From Priapulus caudatus (lineage: Eukaryota; Priapulida; Priapulimorpha; Priapulimorphida; Priapulidae), in assembly GCF_000485595.1 (NCBI RefSeq), contig NW_014577117.1, forward strand, positions 321,159 through 368,543: DNA of 47,385 bases. The letters run 5' to 3'. Within the stretch, counting starts at the first letter, position 1. The number at the start of each line of letters is the position of its first letter. Under the pieces are notes generated by a model. It ran no database searches. It was not told the origin of the DNA and saw nothing but the letters and a program-made list of their open reading frames with translations. Both the position numbers and the translations under genes were made by a program. Below, one piece after another: positions 1 through 12,034 of this stretch.

Positions 1-252
1 AAAGGATGTCTATCGCGGTGGTTCCAGCTCCCGAAGCGGCCAGTCAGCAGGGTGCGCCGCGGCATGTGACCTGGCCGTATCATGTTTGATGCATGGCGTG
101 AAGAGAAGGCACTTACTGATAGCATGCACGCGAACTAGAGCGAGTTCTCTAATTATGGATACGTTATTGCTGCAAATATAAAAGTGAAGAATAGACCAAT
201 ATTGCATTTAAATATGTATATATGTGTATATATAAATAAATATATATATATA

Positions 253-293
<41 letters not shown>

Positions 294-1433
294 TAAATAT
301 ATATATATAGTGTATATATATATACCGGGACAGCGTCGATGGTATAGAGATAAATTCTCCGGCATTAACATACGCGCTCGCCCGCGCACAACGTAAACGC
401 GTGAGTAAAATATCGCTTCCATCGTCTAGATCATTAATGGCGGCAATGAGCGCAGCTGCTCGTACGGCCGCCCGTCCGCTCGTCCGGCGTCGGCAGCAGC
501 CCGCGTGCATCGACGAGACCGTACAACCATGACTGTAATGTATACTGCGAGCGCGATTGCCTCTTTATCAGGCTAGCATCAGCGGCGTGTAGGCCGGGAA
601 ATTAAGACGCCGGGGATCGCCACTTGTTTATCGCCATCATCTAGCCGCTATCGTCTGCGCGTTATGCCTTATATATTCATAGCTCAATCATTCTGCGAGT
701 GCTGTTTGATTTGTTTTACGACGGCAAAAGTTCAGAATGCTCTATGCGCGCTCGCTCGCTCTCGCTCGTTCCCCCTCCCTCTCCTGAGATCAAGCGAGCG
801 GATACTAACATGAGAGACTGAGTGGAGCGTTTCCGCGACACACCCGAGTCTCGCAAAAAACCCTCGATCTGCTGCTTCATCTGGCGGCACAGACCGCATC
901 CCGCGCTCGCGTGTAATGCTGACGTTAAAAACCATCTCTTGACGTCTAGCGATTTGTACTTACAGCGTTTCTCCACTGACTAACTCAATTAAATCGATTT
1001 GCAGACAACATCATAAAGGACGAGGACAACATCATGTAATGCAAGCAATCCCAATTACGTCAAAGATATATACAATGATAAACGTTCTCATGGCTTAGAT
1101 ATACAGGGCGATAATAACAGCACTGACATAATAGACTATTAAATAAAGCTGAGGCAAGTCAGAAGACAAATTATCGCATATGAGATCTGGAAGCGACGTC
1201 GACCGCAGACAAATTTAAAAATGACTTATGGCTTCGCAATTTTCCATTCGCTGAGCAAATGACTCGAAATTACATTGTTTTAGCATTCAGCTCGCATTGA
1301 GTCGTTATCTACACCATCAGAAGTGAATAAGAATTTAGTTGATCCCAGTAAATAGGGTTGTTGGTGCTCACGCGTGTTGCGCATGAGAGAAAGTAAGAGA
1401 CTCGAGAAAAATCCTCATGATTGAACGCTGACA
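1..1433. other. Non-coding flank, no gene recognised
   Basis: I see no reading frame here that resembles a known protein and no RNA gene. A TA/ATAA microsatellite fills about 212-326. The rest is ordinary mixed sequence with short CG-rich patches (for example 440-520). It lies on the 3' side of the minus-strand Evx gene and could include distal 3' sequence or regulatory DNA, but nothing specific can be shown. Confidence 0.6.
212..326. repeat. TA/ATAA microsatellite
   Basis: A run of TA dinucleotides broken by ATAA/AAAT tetranucleotides and one TATATAGTGTA interruption. The tyrosine/isoleucine-rich frames that cross it are products of the repeat and not proteins. Confidence 0.9.
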
Positions 1434-2062
1434 GTGAGGGAGAGAGAGAGAGAGGGTGGGAGAAGAGAGAGAGAGAGAGAGAGAGAAGTACGAGAGAGAA
1501 GAGAAGAAGAGGGAAAGAGGGAAGAGGGAGAGAGAGAGAGCAGAGAGAGGAGAAGAGCAGAGAGAAGAGCAGAGGAAGGAGAGAGGAGACGAGACGAGAG
1601 AGATGAGAGTAAAGGCAGGAGAGAGGCAGAGAAAGTGAGGGAGTGAGAGTCGAGAGAGAGAGACAAAGGAGAGACGAGACGAAGACCGAGAGTAGGGGGA
1701 GAGAATGACGTGAGAGAGAGTGGAAGAGAATAGAAAGTGAGAGTGAGAGAGAGTGAGAAGAGAGAGAGGAGAGTCGAGAGCAGAGAGAGAGAGAGAGAAA
1801 GAAGACGAGCGAAACGAAAGGTGAGAGAGAGAGAAAGAGGAGAGGGAGAGAGCAATAGAGATGACGAGGCAGAGAAAAGAAAGAGAGAGCGCACGAGAAA
1901 GAGAGAGATGAGAGAGGGAGAGAGAGAGAGAGGAGGAGGAAGAGGCAAGCAGAGAGAGAGAAGAGAGGGAGAGAGAAATAGAGGAACAGGAGGACGAGGA
2001 GAGAGAGAGGAGAGAGAGAGAGAGGGGAGAGAGAGAGAAGGAGGAAGAGAGAGAGAGAGAGT

Positions 2063-2104
<42 letters not shown>

Positions 2105-2690
2105 TGAGATGAGCAGAAGAGCGTCCCAGAGACAGCGCGCGAGGGATGAGCGCGGCACAGCAGCGGCGGGAGAGAGAGAGAGAGAGAGAGAGAGAAGAGA
2201 GAGAAACGGGAGACGAAACGGAAGAGGAGAGAGATGAGAGGAGAAAGAGAGGAGGAGACAAGAGAGAGAGGAGGAGGGAGTGAGAATGTAGAGAGAGAGA
2301 GGAGAGAGCGCGCGAAGCAGCGAGAGAGAGAGAGAGAGAGAGAGGAAGAGAGAAGTAGCGGGGCAGCAGAAAGAGACAGAGAGAGGAGAGAGAGAGAAAG
2401 GAGAGATGAGAGAGAGCGGCGAAGGAGAGAGAGATGGGCGAGAGAAACAGCCGAGAGGAGAGAAGAGAGGAGAGAGAGAGAGAGAAGCGAGGCGTAGACG
2501 AGTAGAGAGAGAGCCGAGAAAGAGAGGAAGAGAGAGGAGAGAGGAGCAAGCGCGGCGCGCGGAGAGAGAGAGAGCGGCAGAGAGAGACAGAGAGAGAGAG
2601 AGAGGAGAGCGGAGAAAGAGAGAGAGAGCGGGAGAGGAGAGAGAGAGGAGAGAGAGGAGAGAGGGAGAGGAGAGCAGAGAGAGAGATGGC

Positions 2691-2756
<66 letters not shown>

Positions 2757-2791
2757 GAGAGGGGGGGAGGGGGATGGGGAGAGAGGGAGAG
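1434..2791. repeat. 1.36 kb degenerate GA-rich purine tract
   Basis: The plus strand is almost entirely purine: GA dinucleotides with AGG, GAA and GGA variants, a few C or T interruptions and a short mixed patch at about 2,120-2,170. It ends in a G-rich stretch and GCTGCTGCTG at 2,791. Long open frames on both strands (Arg/Glu-rich on plus, Ser/Leu-rich on minus) exist only because the repeat lacks stop codons. Some irregularity may be uncorrected long-read error rather than true variants. Confidence 0.93.
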
Positions 2792-4474
2792 CTGCTGCTG
2801 AGAAACGCCCCGAGAGCGGTAATCGACCGATGCTAACCTCCAGGCCATCTTACAGCTTGCTGGGTATTCCTGTTACTTTGTTAGTTAGTTTGTTTGTTTG
2901 TGTGAGATGACACCGAGAATGAAATTAAATGTGAATGCATTTAACTAATTAAGTTTTTTAATTAACATTTAGTGTTCACTAGTGTGAACATTTAGTGTGA
3001 AACCTTTAAAATATTTCATCTCTTTTGCGAACACCTTAAGTATTGACATGTTGTTAGTTTTTTTCAGCGATTAATTTTTAGAAATATATGACTTTATATA
3101 TGCGGTGAAGTACATTACGGTTAGACTGTATACAGAACACACGCGCACGTACGCACGCTCACATACACGCACACATAATACATAAACTATATATTTGTAT
3201 ATTTTATGCTCCATGTTTATTTTTCTTTATTACTATGATGCTTTAATATTCGACCAGATGGAATTGTTCATCGTTTCATGTACAATTTAATATGCACGTT
3301 TATATTCGATTATAATAATATTATAATGATATATGTGTAAAATGTGTAGTGGTCGGAATAATTAAATTTAAATGAATCAGCAACGATATATGTATTTATT
3401 TTATTGCGTGTAAAGAAAGGTAATATAATTCTCTAACTTAATTTGTGTCTAATGTAGTTTCGAAATCACCAGAAGATTTATGCAACGAAGTGTTATATAT
3501 GGTATACAATATTTGTAACACAATATATTTCACATTAATGTTAACAATGACATTTTGATTCATAAACAAGGAAAACATTTACACGAATATATATATATAT
3601 ATAGATATATATAGGTATATATAGTTAATCACTACATCACTACACATGTAGTGGAACTGTTGCAGAGGAAAATTTTATTTAATATATTTATAAATACTTT
3701 TGTGTGTGCGCGCGCGTGTGTGTGCGTGCGCGCGTGTGTATGCATGCGTGTGTGTGCGCGCGCGTTTGTGCCTGTGTGCGTGTGTGTACGTGTGTTACTG
3801 TGCGTGCGTGCGTGCGTGCGTGCACTTCGTGTATGTTAATGATGTCATATGATTGTAAGGCTATATATGTACTGTAGGAACACAAATCGCCTGCAATTCG
3901 TTAGTATGTATAGTCATGTAGATATATTAATGCCAGTGTGCGTTATTTATGAACACTTTGTAACTCCGTGTGGGTGTGTTTATTCTATTTATTTCAAATT
4001 TAAACCGATTCACGTTGTAAACTCAAGAGCTGATGACAAATATTTATAATGATTTAGATTGTCCTGTGATTTCCTTCCTTATATGGGCATTTAATGCCAC
4101 AGCTTCATTTCGAACCGTTCTCACTGCTACAGATAGTGAGCTAACTATTGAATACTGCCGTATACGCAGCCACGCAGGTTGGTGTTTTACAACCCGTTAT
4201 GCACGGAGAAGTAACGCGTAACAGCGAAGTAACAGCATTCGATGCAGTACAGCGATTATTGCTGCACGTAGGTCTACGATTGTTTACTACTGCAGTAATT
4301 CACCGCCCAGAGGTCATCTTCATACAATATATATCTTCAAACATACTAGATTTAATCTCTCTATATGTAGAGCACGATCATTCAATCTACGTGAGCTGTC
4401 TCTGCCTTGATTCTTGATACGCAATAAAAAGTAGTGCAGACACATTTCGCGTTGTCTATCGCTATACAGTTTCG

Positions 4475-4507
<33 letters not shown>

Positions 4508-4930
4508 ATCTATATATATATTTATATATATACTGAATATGTATGAGAATTGACAACGCTTGCATTACTGACGCAGTCATATGGCAGCTAAGATGCTATC
4601 ATGATTACATGAAGGGACGGTCGGCAACCTACGTGATTTGATCCGATGCTTCAACGATCAAAACATCTTCCACTTAATTTTACGATTTCAAAGAACATGT
4701 AATCAAACGTTGGCGATTCAAACTAGTTTGTCCTTCAAAGTTTGCATATTATTTTCTCTTAAGCGAAATGCGCGAGTAAAAGCGTGAAATAACAACCAAA
4801 CAGTTGTTGGACTTCGTGGTTTTGATATAATATATATACTGATATTATATATTAAACGATTAATAAGCTTATAGATCCATTATACTTTATATATATAGCT
4901 ACTTCTTACTAGTCGCGCTGTAGCGTGATG
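2792..4930. other. Non-coding flank with microsatellites
   Basis: No gene recognised. It is AT-rich, with TA tracts at about 3,589-3,625 and 4,479-4,530 and a GT/GC alternating tract at about 3,697-3,826. The frame at 4,148-4,417 is open for 89 codons but matches nothing I know. If the duplication described below is false, this flank directly follows the true Evx 3' end and may hold its 3' UTR and polyadenylation site. Confidence 0.55.
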
Positions 4931-5446
4931 ATGTATAAGCGATCAGTATGGTCCGCGAGGCGACAACATGACGGTGAACACTGCATATCTCAACTTATGA
5001 AATGTAAAGACGTATCTGCATTGTTTAACGAATTATAACCACTGTTCGAACATAGCATGAATATCGTATCGAGAGGACAATTATATAACTGGAGTGAGTT
5101 AAGATTGAGTGAGGGGCAGTTATATACGTTCTGGTATGGCCTAGTAAAGTTTTTACTACACTACATACTATCTAGCCTAGAGCAAACTATTGTGGGCTAA
5201 TATCGGAGATACAACAACTCTTAGTTCTACATTCCATTAACTCATTTATACAGAGCTACCACGTATATTCATAACTTAAACGCGTTAACAAAGAATCAAA
5301 GAATTTTAAATCTCAAGATTGGAATTTACATTTAAAATTAAAGCGACGCGTTGCGGTCGGAGATTGATAACGATTTACTAAACATCGTAGAGACAACGGC
5401 GCACATCGCGCGCAGGGTGGGGGGCGTGTGAGTATGGGAGGCCGTG

Positions 5447-6026
5447 TTGATGATGACTGATCTCTCTAGCTTGCTCTACTGTAAGGACGTTTTGGCGTAG
5501 GTGAAACGAGCGGATCCAGGTCTCACGCGTCGTCTTATCGCTGAGGGGTCGCGTGGCAACGACGTACGGATGTTGCCGTCAGCCGCGGAAGTCTGAATCG
5601 CCGGAAAATATGTGGCAACCGCATAGTGTCGAGCGCGACGCCGATTCTGCCGCGGGAACACGCGCCGCGGCAGCGTACACTGCGTCAGTGACGTCGGCGT
5701 CGCGTCATGTCGGAACGCAGCGTCAGCGCGACCGCGACGCAATCATCTGCTCCTGCCGTGCAGCCCGCCGGCCGCCAGGTAGCACTGCCGTCGGTAGCGG
5801 ATGAAAGGGCGGCTCTCTGGAGGTTGGCGAGAACCTAGGTGTGGCGTATACACGTTGAGACCTGGCATGGGCGGCGGCGCAGGCCGGGGTAAGGTAGGTG
5901 CCTGCGACCCCCGCCGCTGCTGCAGCGTTCAGCATGTAGCTGCCAGCTGAGGATCGGCGTACGGCCACGCGAGCGCCTACCGCTGTCCGTCTTATCCTTC
6001 ATGGGCGTTCGGTTTTGAAACCACAC
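5447..6026 (-). pseudogene. Broken duplicate of Evx exon 3
   Basis: It begins at 6,026 just after an acceptor-like TTAG with GTG TGG TTT, the VWFQN start seen in the intact exon. The frame breaks within six codons: CGACGCATGAAG of the good copy reads CGAACGCCCATGAAG here. Further indels follow, and pieces of the intact protein reappear in different frames (the poly-Ala stretch, the [13 protein letters not shown] region, the [11 protein letters not shown] region). There are many indels and few substitutions, and the upstream intron sequence is copied too. I infer a sequencing or assembly artefact; a recent genuine partial duplication is the alternative. Confidence 0.8.
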
Positions 6027-6261
6027 CTAACAAACAAATAAACATATAAACAAAACAACCGTTAGTATTTGTGAGGCTGGCCATAGGGTCAAGGATGCGA
6101 TGATACGAATCCAGCCGCCGCTGTAAACCGCGCATGCCGCTTAAATAATTGACACGCGGACGGCGGCGGGCGGCGGTAACTCGTAAAACGCGACTCGCTT
6201 CAATGTTTAACGGTTGCTATTTGTTAAATCGCCAACCGCGTCAGCGCAGCACTGGCGAGCC

Positions 6262-7141
6262 GAACACAGCACACCCGCACGAACGCACGACGCACGCACG
6301 CACCACACACGCACGCACACAACGCACGCACACACGCGCGCACGCACGCAACACACATACACACCCACACACTACACACACATCACGACACGCCACTATA
6401 GCACGCTCACTCGGCGCGCACACACCTCATCTCTCACACTCACTCAGCGCACGCACGCCACGCACGCACGCAACGCACGCACGCACCCACAACACACACG
6501 TACACGCGCACACACGTAGCACACACCAGCACACACACACACAACACACTACCACCACACCACAGGCAGCACGTAACACAACACACTCGACACACACAGC
6601 ACCACGCACGCAGCACATACACACACCTCCAACACACACGACACACACATCACACATCACACACACACACACAGCCGACGCCACACATACACCACGACAC
6701 TCACACACAGCTCACACTCACACACGCACCACGCACCACACACACACACACACACCACACACACACACACACACACACTTCACACACGCACGCACACATA
6801 CACACACGACTCCACACACACAGCACACCTCACACTCACACACCGCACTCAACACACACACACAGCACAACACACACCACAACACACACACACACACACA
6901 CACACTCACACGACAGCACGCACACATCCACACCCCCACAACACACACACACACACAGAACACACACAACACCACACGTACACACATCACAACACACACA
7001 CAGGCAAGCACATACACACACACTCAACACCGCCGCACAACACAACACACACAACACAGAGAGCGCCGCCCCACAACACACAGCTCACACACACATTACA
7101 CAACACACACACACACACACACATACAGCACAACACACCAC

Positions 7142-7178
<37 letters not shown>

Positions 7179-7188
7179 CACACAACCC
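6262..7188. repeat. CA-rich compound microsatellite, noisy copy
   Basis: CA dinucleotides mixed with CGCA, CACG and ACAC variants over about 0.93 kb. It corresponds to the CA array at 11,651-12,310 in the other copy but is longer and far more irregular. The His/Thr-rich and Cys/Val-rich frames across it are repeat translations. Confidence 0.92.
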
Positions 7189-7539
7189 ACGCTCTTTCCT
7201 CCTCGCGTCGGCCCAGGAATCGCCGCTCGTCGCTCGTCAGACAGTGTAAGCGCCTAGCGAGCAGACCATGACCTACAGGTGAGGATGTAAGTCATCGATT
7301 ATGATTGACTCCCTATCCTATTTTAATCGATTATGCGCTTATAATGAAAGCAGTAGCGCTATTAAGCATAAGCTTGTATTTAATTACTCCATGATTTGGC
7401 CGACATTTTCCCGCTGAAGACAATGGCCTGGGGCGGAAGCAGTAACCGACGGGGACTGACACCCCCCCCAGGAAGAGCAGGATAACAGGAATGACAGGAT
7501 GTAATACTAATATATCTGTCATATAATAATATACACGTG

Positions 7540-7576
<37 letters not shown>

Positions 7577-8159
7577 GCGCGCGCCATATCATATAGTATA
7601 TTATGTATATGTATACTATATAAATATATAATAATTATGTATATATATATATATATATATATATAATGAGCAAACGGGCCCTTGTGGGGTTTAAAGAAGA
7701 CGAGAACGTTCATCTCTTGCAAACCTATCGACTGAGTAGTTTGTTTGGCCTTGGTGATCAGTTTGCTTGTAAATAAAATGTTTTACAAGAGAACGCCTTA
7801 TTATTACGCTTAACGCACTGCGCTTACTCGTGTATAGCGGCGGTTGTTGTCGCACAGTTTTGTACGCGAATCAAAAGTTCGTGTCGCACATAAAGACGTT
7901 ACGTGTATGGGGGAGAAATAGCAGAGAGGAGCGGCTGGTGGAGCATGCTAGATGCAATTAGCTGATGAACGGGAAGACCGGACTGCGTGTGTGTGTGGAC
8001 CGACAGCCGCACATAAATCAAGCCGTTGGCTATGGGCTGCGACGGCGCAATGAAACCGCCATAGATGAAAAACATCACTGAGACTCATATTATATTCAAT
8101 TGGATTCATTTTCGTTCTGGCGAATTCTCTTAATAAGAACTCGCTGTGGACATAACGCG

Positions 8160-8404
8160 AGCACACGCAGCGCACCATACACAAACACAACACACACGCA
8201 CACACAACACACGCACACAACACCACAACACACACACACACACACGGCAACACACGGACACAGCACACCGGACACACACACACACCACTGCACGCACACA
8301 CACACGCACGCAACCACACCACACACCACCACACAGCACCATCACACACACACACACAGCACACACACACACACAGCACACGCACACACACACACACACA
8401 CACA
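8160..8404. repeat. CA microsatellite, noisy copy
   Basis: Irregular CA/CGCA array matching 13,250-13,489 in the other copy. It is followed by the shared unique sequence beginning CCAGTTAAGCCGTGCCCGCG. Confidence 0.9.
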
Positions 8405-8693
8405 ACCAGTTAAGCCGTGCCCGCGAGACAATACTAATTCATAATTATAAAATTCCATTGTCGTGCCTTTATGTGCTTGTGTGTTCAATCCGATTCTACT
8501 GCCCCGCCGCTAGCATATAATGCTAGCCTACTATGTAAGAGACAGATCGTAACCTATGCGTAGCAAGTCAATAGCATGTAGATTGCCCTACAGCACAAAA
8601 CCATCAGCAAAACAATACAGGTCATAGGAAAGGGGGCATAGTTAAGGTAACTTGTGGCCTATGCGGTTGCAACTAACGTTTAGGTAAACGACG

Positions 8694-8968
8694 GGTATCG
8701 TGTAAACCTGTATGATATAGAGTCTGGGTTATTGCATGTCATGTAGGATATGAACGGTATCGTGTAAACCTGTATGATATAGAGTCTGGGTTATTGCATG
8801 TCATGTAGGATATGAACGGTATCGTGTAAACCTGTATGATATAGAGTCTGGGTTATTGCATGTCATGTATGATATAGAGTCTGGGTTATTTCATGTCATG
8901 TATGATATAGAGTCTGGGTTATTTCATGTCATGTAGGAAATAGAGTCTGGGTTATTTCATGTCATGTA
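8694..8968. repeat. 62-bp / 33-bp minisatellite, clean copy
   Basis: Three near-identical 62-bp units have starts spaced exactly 62 bp apart (GGTATCG at 8,694, 8,756 and 8,818). Each contains GTGTAAACCTGTATGATATA and GAGTCTGGGTTAT. They are followed by shorter units of about 33 bp that keep only the TATGATATAGAGTCTGGGTT part. The related array at about 13,750-14,125 begins with units carrying an extra AATTTCAT, absent here. The change from noisy to clean sequence falls at this array. Confidence 0.9.
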
Positions 8969-9425
8969 GGATATGAGTGTTTTATATAGATTCCGTTATA
9001 AAATAATAATAAAATATATCCTATCGACTATTTTCGAATAAAAAACAACAACCGTCAGTCACAATAACTTGTCACAACTCAGAGTTGCTGTTTTTGTTTC
9101 ATCTAATCGCATGGTACACGAGAATCTGTTTGCTATAGAGTATGAGTTATGTTGTGCCATGTAGGATATGTGTTATTATTAAATAATATAGGGAGTGTGT
9201 GTGTGCGTGTGTGTATACCCTATTATTATAATCTGAAATTGAATTTATCGAAAATATTTTAGAATAAAAATAACGACCGTGAGCTACAAATGGGCGGTTG
9301 ACTGTTTCAATATCGCCAAACAATTAACTTTAATTGCATTTTACTCCTGTACCGCTAACTTGTATGTTCGCTGATATACTGACCTTGACCTTGTACTAAA
9401 GTGTTCTAAATTCCGTGCTTTACAG

Positions 9426-9534
9426 ATTTAATTAGTGGGGATAATGGATATTGCGCCCCAGGACTTGTCTCTACACGATTACCAGACTGCTGTGTGGGAT
9501 ACTGTGTCGAAGAAGACGAAGAGGTCGTATTCAG
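9426..9534 (+). CDS. Possible orphan coding exon, unrecognised
   Basis: An acceptor-like GTGCTTTACAG ends at 9,425, and a donor-like TCAG|GTACAG follows at 9,535. Between them an ATG at 9,444 opens a frame reading MDIAPQDLSLHDYQTAVWDT and ending SKKTKRSYS. The composition is protein-like and not repeat-derived. I do not recognise it and see no partner exon. It lies antisense inside Evx intron 2 and runs straight into a TTAGGG-like tract. It could be chance or a mobile-element remnant. Confidence 0.2.
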
Positions 9535-9537
9535 GTA

Positions 9538-9632
9538 CAGGGTTAGAATTAGGGTTGGAGTTGGGGTTAGGGTTACGGCTAGGGTTAGTATTAGGGTTAG
9601 GGTTAGGATTAGAATTAGGATTAGGGTTAGGG
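9538..9632 (+). repeat. Degenerate interstitial TTAGGG-like tract
   Basis: GGGTTAGAATTAGGGTTGGAG and onward: repeated TTAGGG hexamers mixed with TTGGGG, TTAGAA, TTACGG and TTAGTA variants, all in one orientation. TTAGGG is the ancestral metazoan telomere repeat, so this is either an interstitial telomeric sequence or a similar simple repeat. The counterpart at about 14,705-14,815 is much more scrambled. Confidence 0.8.
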
Positions 9633-10282
9633 TCACGATATCAGGATATTATAACTTATATCACGACCTGCCATACAAAAACTCATCGTTATTCATATTC
9701 CAAAAATTGCACATTTTTAGACAGTTGTGTGCATGCGTATGCAGTGTGCGTATGTCTGTGCATGCGTGTGTGTGCATGTGCGTGGAATAAAAACTTAAAT
9801 GCGAATGCCGTTATTTTACATTAATGCACTTGACACGGGGGAATCACATTAACCAAAGAAAGAGCTACAAACTGTTAACGCAACAATTTTTTGCCAACGG
9901 ACGTATTTCGAATAGGTACATATCCGGTACTTACATATCGCTATTCTAGATACATGCGACTTGAAAGGGAGCATAGCTAGTCACTTAACTCAGAATTTTA
10001 TTTACTATTATTATATAAAGGCGACAGGTTGTAATGTAAGAGTAGTCCCACGCTTCGCTAACCTAACCTGAACGACGGCTGGTTTAACAGCATTTTACAA
10101 ACACGACTATTTTAACGCAACGCTTATGTGTGTGGCTGTTATGTGTGTTTGACATGAATTAAGCAGCAGCTGTCTACGGGTGAATGTACAGCGATATGCT
10201 AGTCAGTTCTCGTTTCAGCACTCCAGTGTTCGCCGCAATGTTTACCTATTTACTTGTGTGTGGCTCCCGCAGACTTGCACTA

Positions 10283-10339
10283 CACACACACACACACACA
10301 GGATGTATATATATATGTGTATATATATATATACACGTG

Positions 10340-10376
<37 letters not shown>
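10283..10376. repeat. CA/TA microsatellite at the copy junction
   Basis: A short CA run (10,283-10,301) is followed by AGGATGTATATATATATGTG, a TA tract, ACACGTGCGCGC and a longer TA tract. Nearly the same string occurs within the unit at about 7,496-7,572 and 12,610-12,686. Sequence after 10,376 matches the start of the duplicated unit and sequence before 10,283 matches its end, so this is the head-to-tail junction. Confidence 0.85.
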
Positions 10377-10378
<2 letters not shown>

Positions 10379-10863
10379 GTGTACTTGTTCTGAGTACATA
10401 GTAGGCGGGGAAAATGACGGTGAACTGCATATTCACTTATGAAATGTAAAGACGTATCTCATTGTTAACAATTATAACACTGTTCAACATAGAATGAATA
10501 TCGTATCGAGGAGACAATTATATATGGATGAGTTAGATTGAGTGAGCGCAGTTATAACTTCTGTATGGCCTATAATAGTTTACTATACATACTATGCTAC
10601 CTAGAGCAAACTATTGTGCTAATATCGAGATACAACAATTCCTTAGTTCTACATTCATTAACTCATTTATACAGACTACCACGATATTCATAACTTAAAC
10701 GCTTACAGAATCAAAGAAATTTAAATCTCAAGATTGGAAATTTAAATTTTAAATTAAAGCGACGCGTTGCGGGTCGGAGATTGATAACGTATTTACAAAC
10801 ATCGTAGAGACAACGGCGCATGCGCGCGCAGGGGTGGGGGGCGTGTGAGTATGGGAGGCCGTG

Positions 10864-11430
10864 TTATGATGACTGATCCATCTCTAGCTTGCTCACTGTA
10901 GGACTTGTTGCGTAAGGTTGAAACAGCGATCCAGGCTCACGCGTCGTCGTTATGCTGAGGGGGCGTGGCAACGACGTACCGGATGTTGCCGTCACCGGCG
11001 GAAGTCCGGAATACGCCGGAAATATGTGGCAACCGCATATGTCGGACGCGACGCCGATCTGCCCGGGAACCGTCGCCGCGTGCAGCGTACACTGCGTCAG
11101 TGACGTCGGCGTCGCCGTCATGTCAGGACGCAGCGTCAGCGGCGACCGCGACGCAATCATCTCGCTCCTGCCGTGCAGCCCGCCGCCGCCAGGTAGCACT
11201 GCCGTCGAGTAGGGATGAAAGGGCGCTCTCTGGAGGTTGGCGAGACCTAGGTGTGCGTAGTAGTTGAGACCTGGCATGGCGGCGGCCAGGCCGGGGTAAG
11301 GGTAGGTGCCTGCGACCCCCGCCGCTGCCGCAGCGTTCAGCATGTAGGCTGCCAGCTGAGGATCGGCGTACGGCCACGCGAGCGCCATCCGCTGTCGCTT
11401 ATCCTTCATGCGTCGGTTTTGAAACCACAC
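10864..11430 (-). CDS. Evx exon 3 (recognition helix and C terminus)
   Basis: The acceptor TTTGTTTGTAG precedes GTG TGG TTT at 11,430 and the stop is TAA at 10,864-10,866. It encodes residues 124-311: the recognition helix [14 protein letters not shown], the Ala-rich stretch, a Pro/Gly/Tyr-rich region, and a Ser/Thr/Pro-rich tail carrying LFQPY and ending MDQSS. This is the clean copy of the duplicated unit and stays in frame for all 189 codons. Confidence 0.93.
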   Translation of the reverse strand: MWFQNRRMKDKRQRMALAWPYADPQLAAYMLNAAAAAGVAGTYPYPGLAAAMPGLNYYAHLGLANLQRAPFHPYSTAVLPGGGGLHGRSEMIASRSPLTLRPDMTATPTSLTQCTLHAATVPGQIGVASDICGCHIFPAYSGLPPVTATSGTSLPRPLSITTTREPGSLFQPYATSPTVSKLEMDQSS

Positions 11431-11734
11431 CTACAAACAAATAAACAAATAAACAAACAACGTTAGTTTGTGAGCTGGCATAGGGTCAAGGTGCGATGAT
11501 ACCGAATCCAGCCGCCGCGCGTAAACCGCGCATCCGCTTATAATTGACACGCGGCGGCGGCGGCGGCGGTAACTCGTAAAACGCGACTCGTTCATGTTTA
11601 ACGTTGCTATTGTTAATCGCCAACCGTCGTCAGCGCAGCACTGCGAGCAAACACACACACGCACGAACGCACGCACGCACGCACGCACGCACCACGCACG
11701 CACACACGCACGCACACACGCACGCACGCACGCA

Positions 11735-11776
<42 letters not shown>

Positions 11777-11825
11777 TATACACGCACACTCGCGCGCACA
11801 CACCTCACTCTCTCACACTCACTCA

Positions 11826-11861
<36 letters not shown>

Positions 11862-11889
11862 CCCACACACACACGTACACGCACACACA

Positions 11890-11924
<35 letters not shown>

Positions 11925-11926
11925 CA

Positions 11927-11976
<50 letters not shown>

Positions 11977-11983
11977 CAACAAA

Positions 11984-12034
<51 letters not shown>

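Larger units (their letters stand above)
4930..8690. other. Noisy copy of the first half of the 5.3 kb unit
   Basis: This stretch aligns collinearly with about 10,395-13,745. Long matching words are interrupted every 10-20 bases by small insertions or deletions, and substitutions are few. The left copy usually carries the extra base, for example CTCCATGATTTGGCC against CTCATGATTGCC at about 7,385 and 12,508. It contains a broken copy of Evx exon 3, a CA array, the conserved TA/CG microsatellite block and a second CA array. The error type points to an uncorrected long read rather than to evolutionary decay. Confidence 0.8.

Noticed and set aside
1368-2848. Long open frames of Ser/Leu-rich (minus) and Arg/Glu-rich (plus) protein, up to 477 codons
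   Set aside because: They are translations of the GA/CT repeat in several frames and strands, with no non-repetitive domain, and result from the lack of stop codons in the repeat.
4148-4417. 89-codon plus-strand frame
   Set aside because: It is not repetitive but matches nothing known and has no supporting splice or start context.
6149-7249. 366-codon His/Thr-rich frame and opposite Cys/Val-rich frames (also at 11.4-12.4 kb, 13.1-13.6 kb, 15.4-16.0 kb and 22.6-23.5 kb)
   Set aside because: Products of CA/GT microsatellites; every frame of such a repeat is open and gives the same low-complexity pattern.
8694-8968. Minisatellite considered as a CRISPR array
   Set aside because: Units are contiguous tandem repeats without variable spacers, and the genome is eukaryotic.
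9538-9632. TTAGGG-like tract considered as a true chromosome end
   Set aside because: It is degenerate, under 100 bp and embedded in an Evx intron with unique sequence on both sides.
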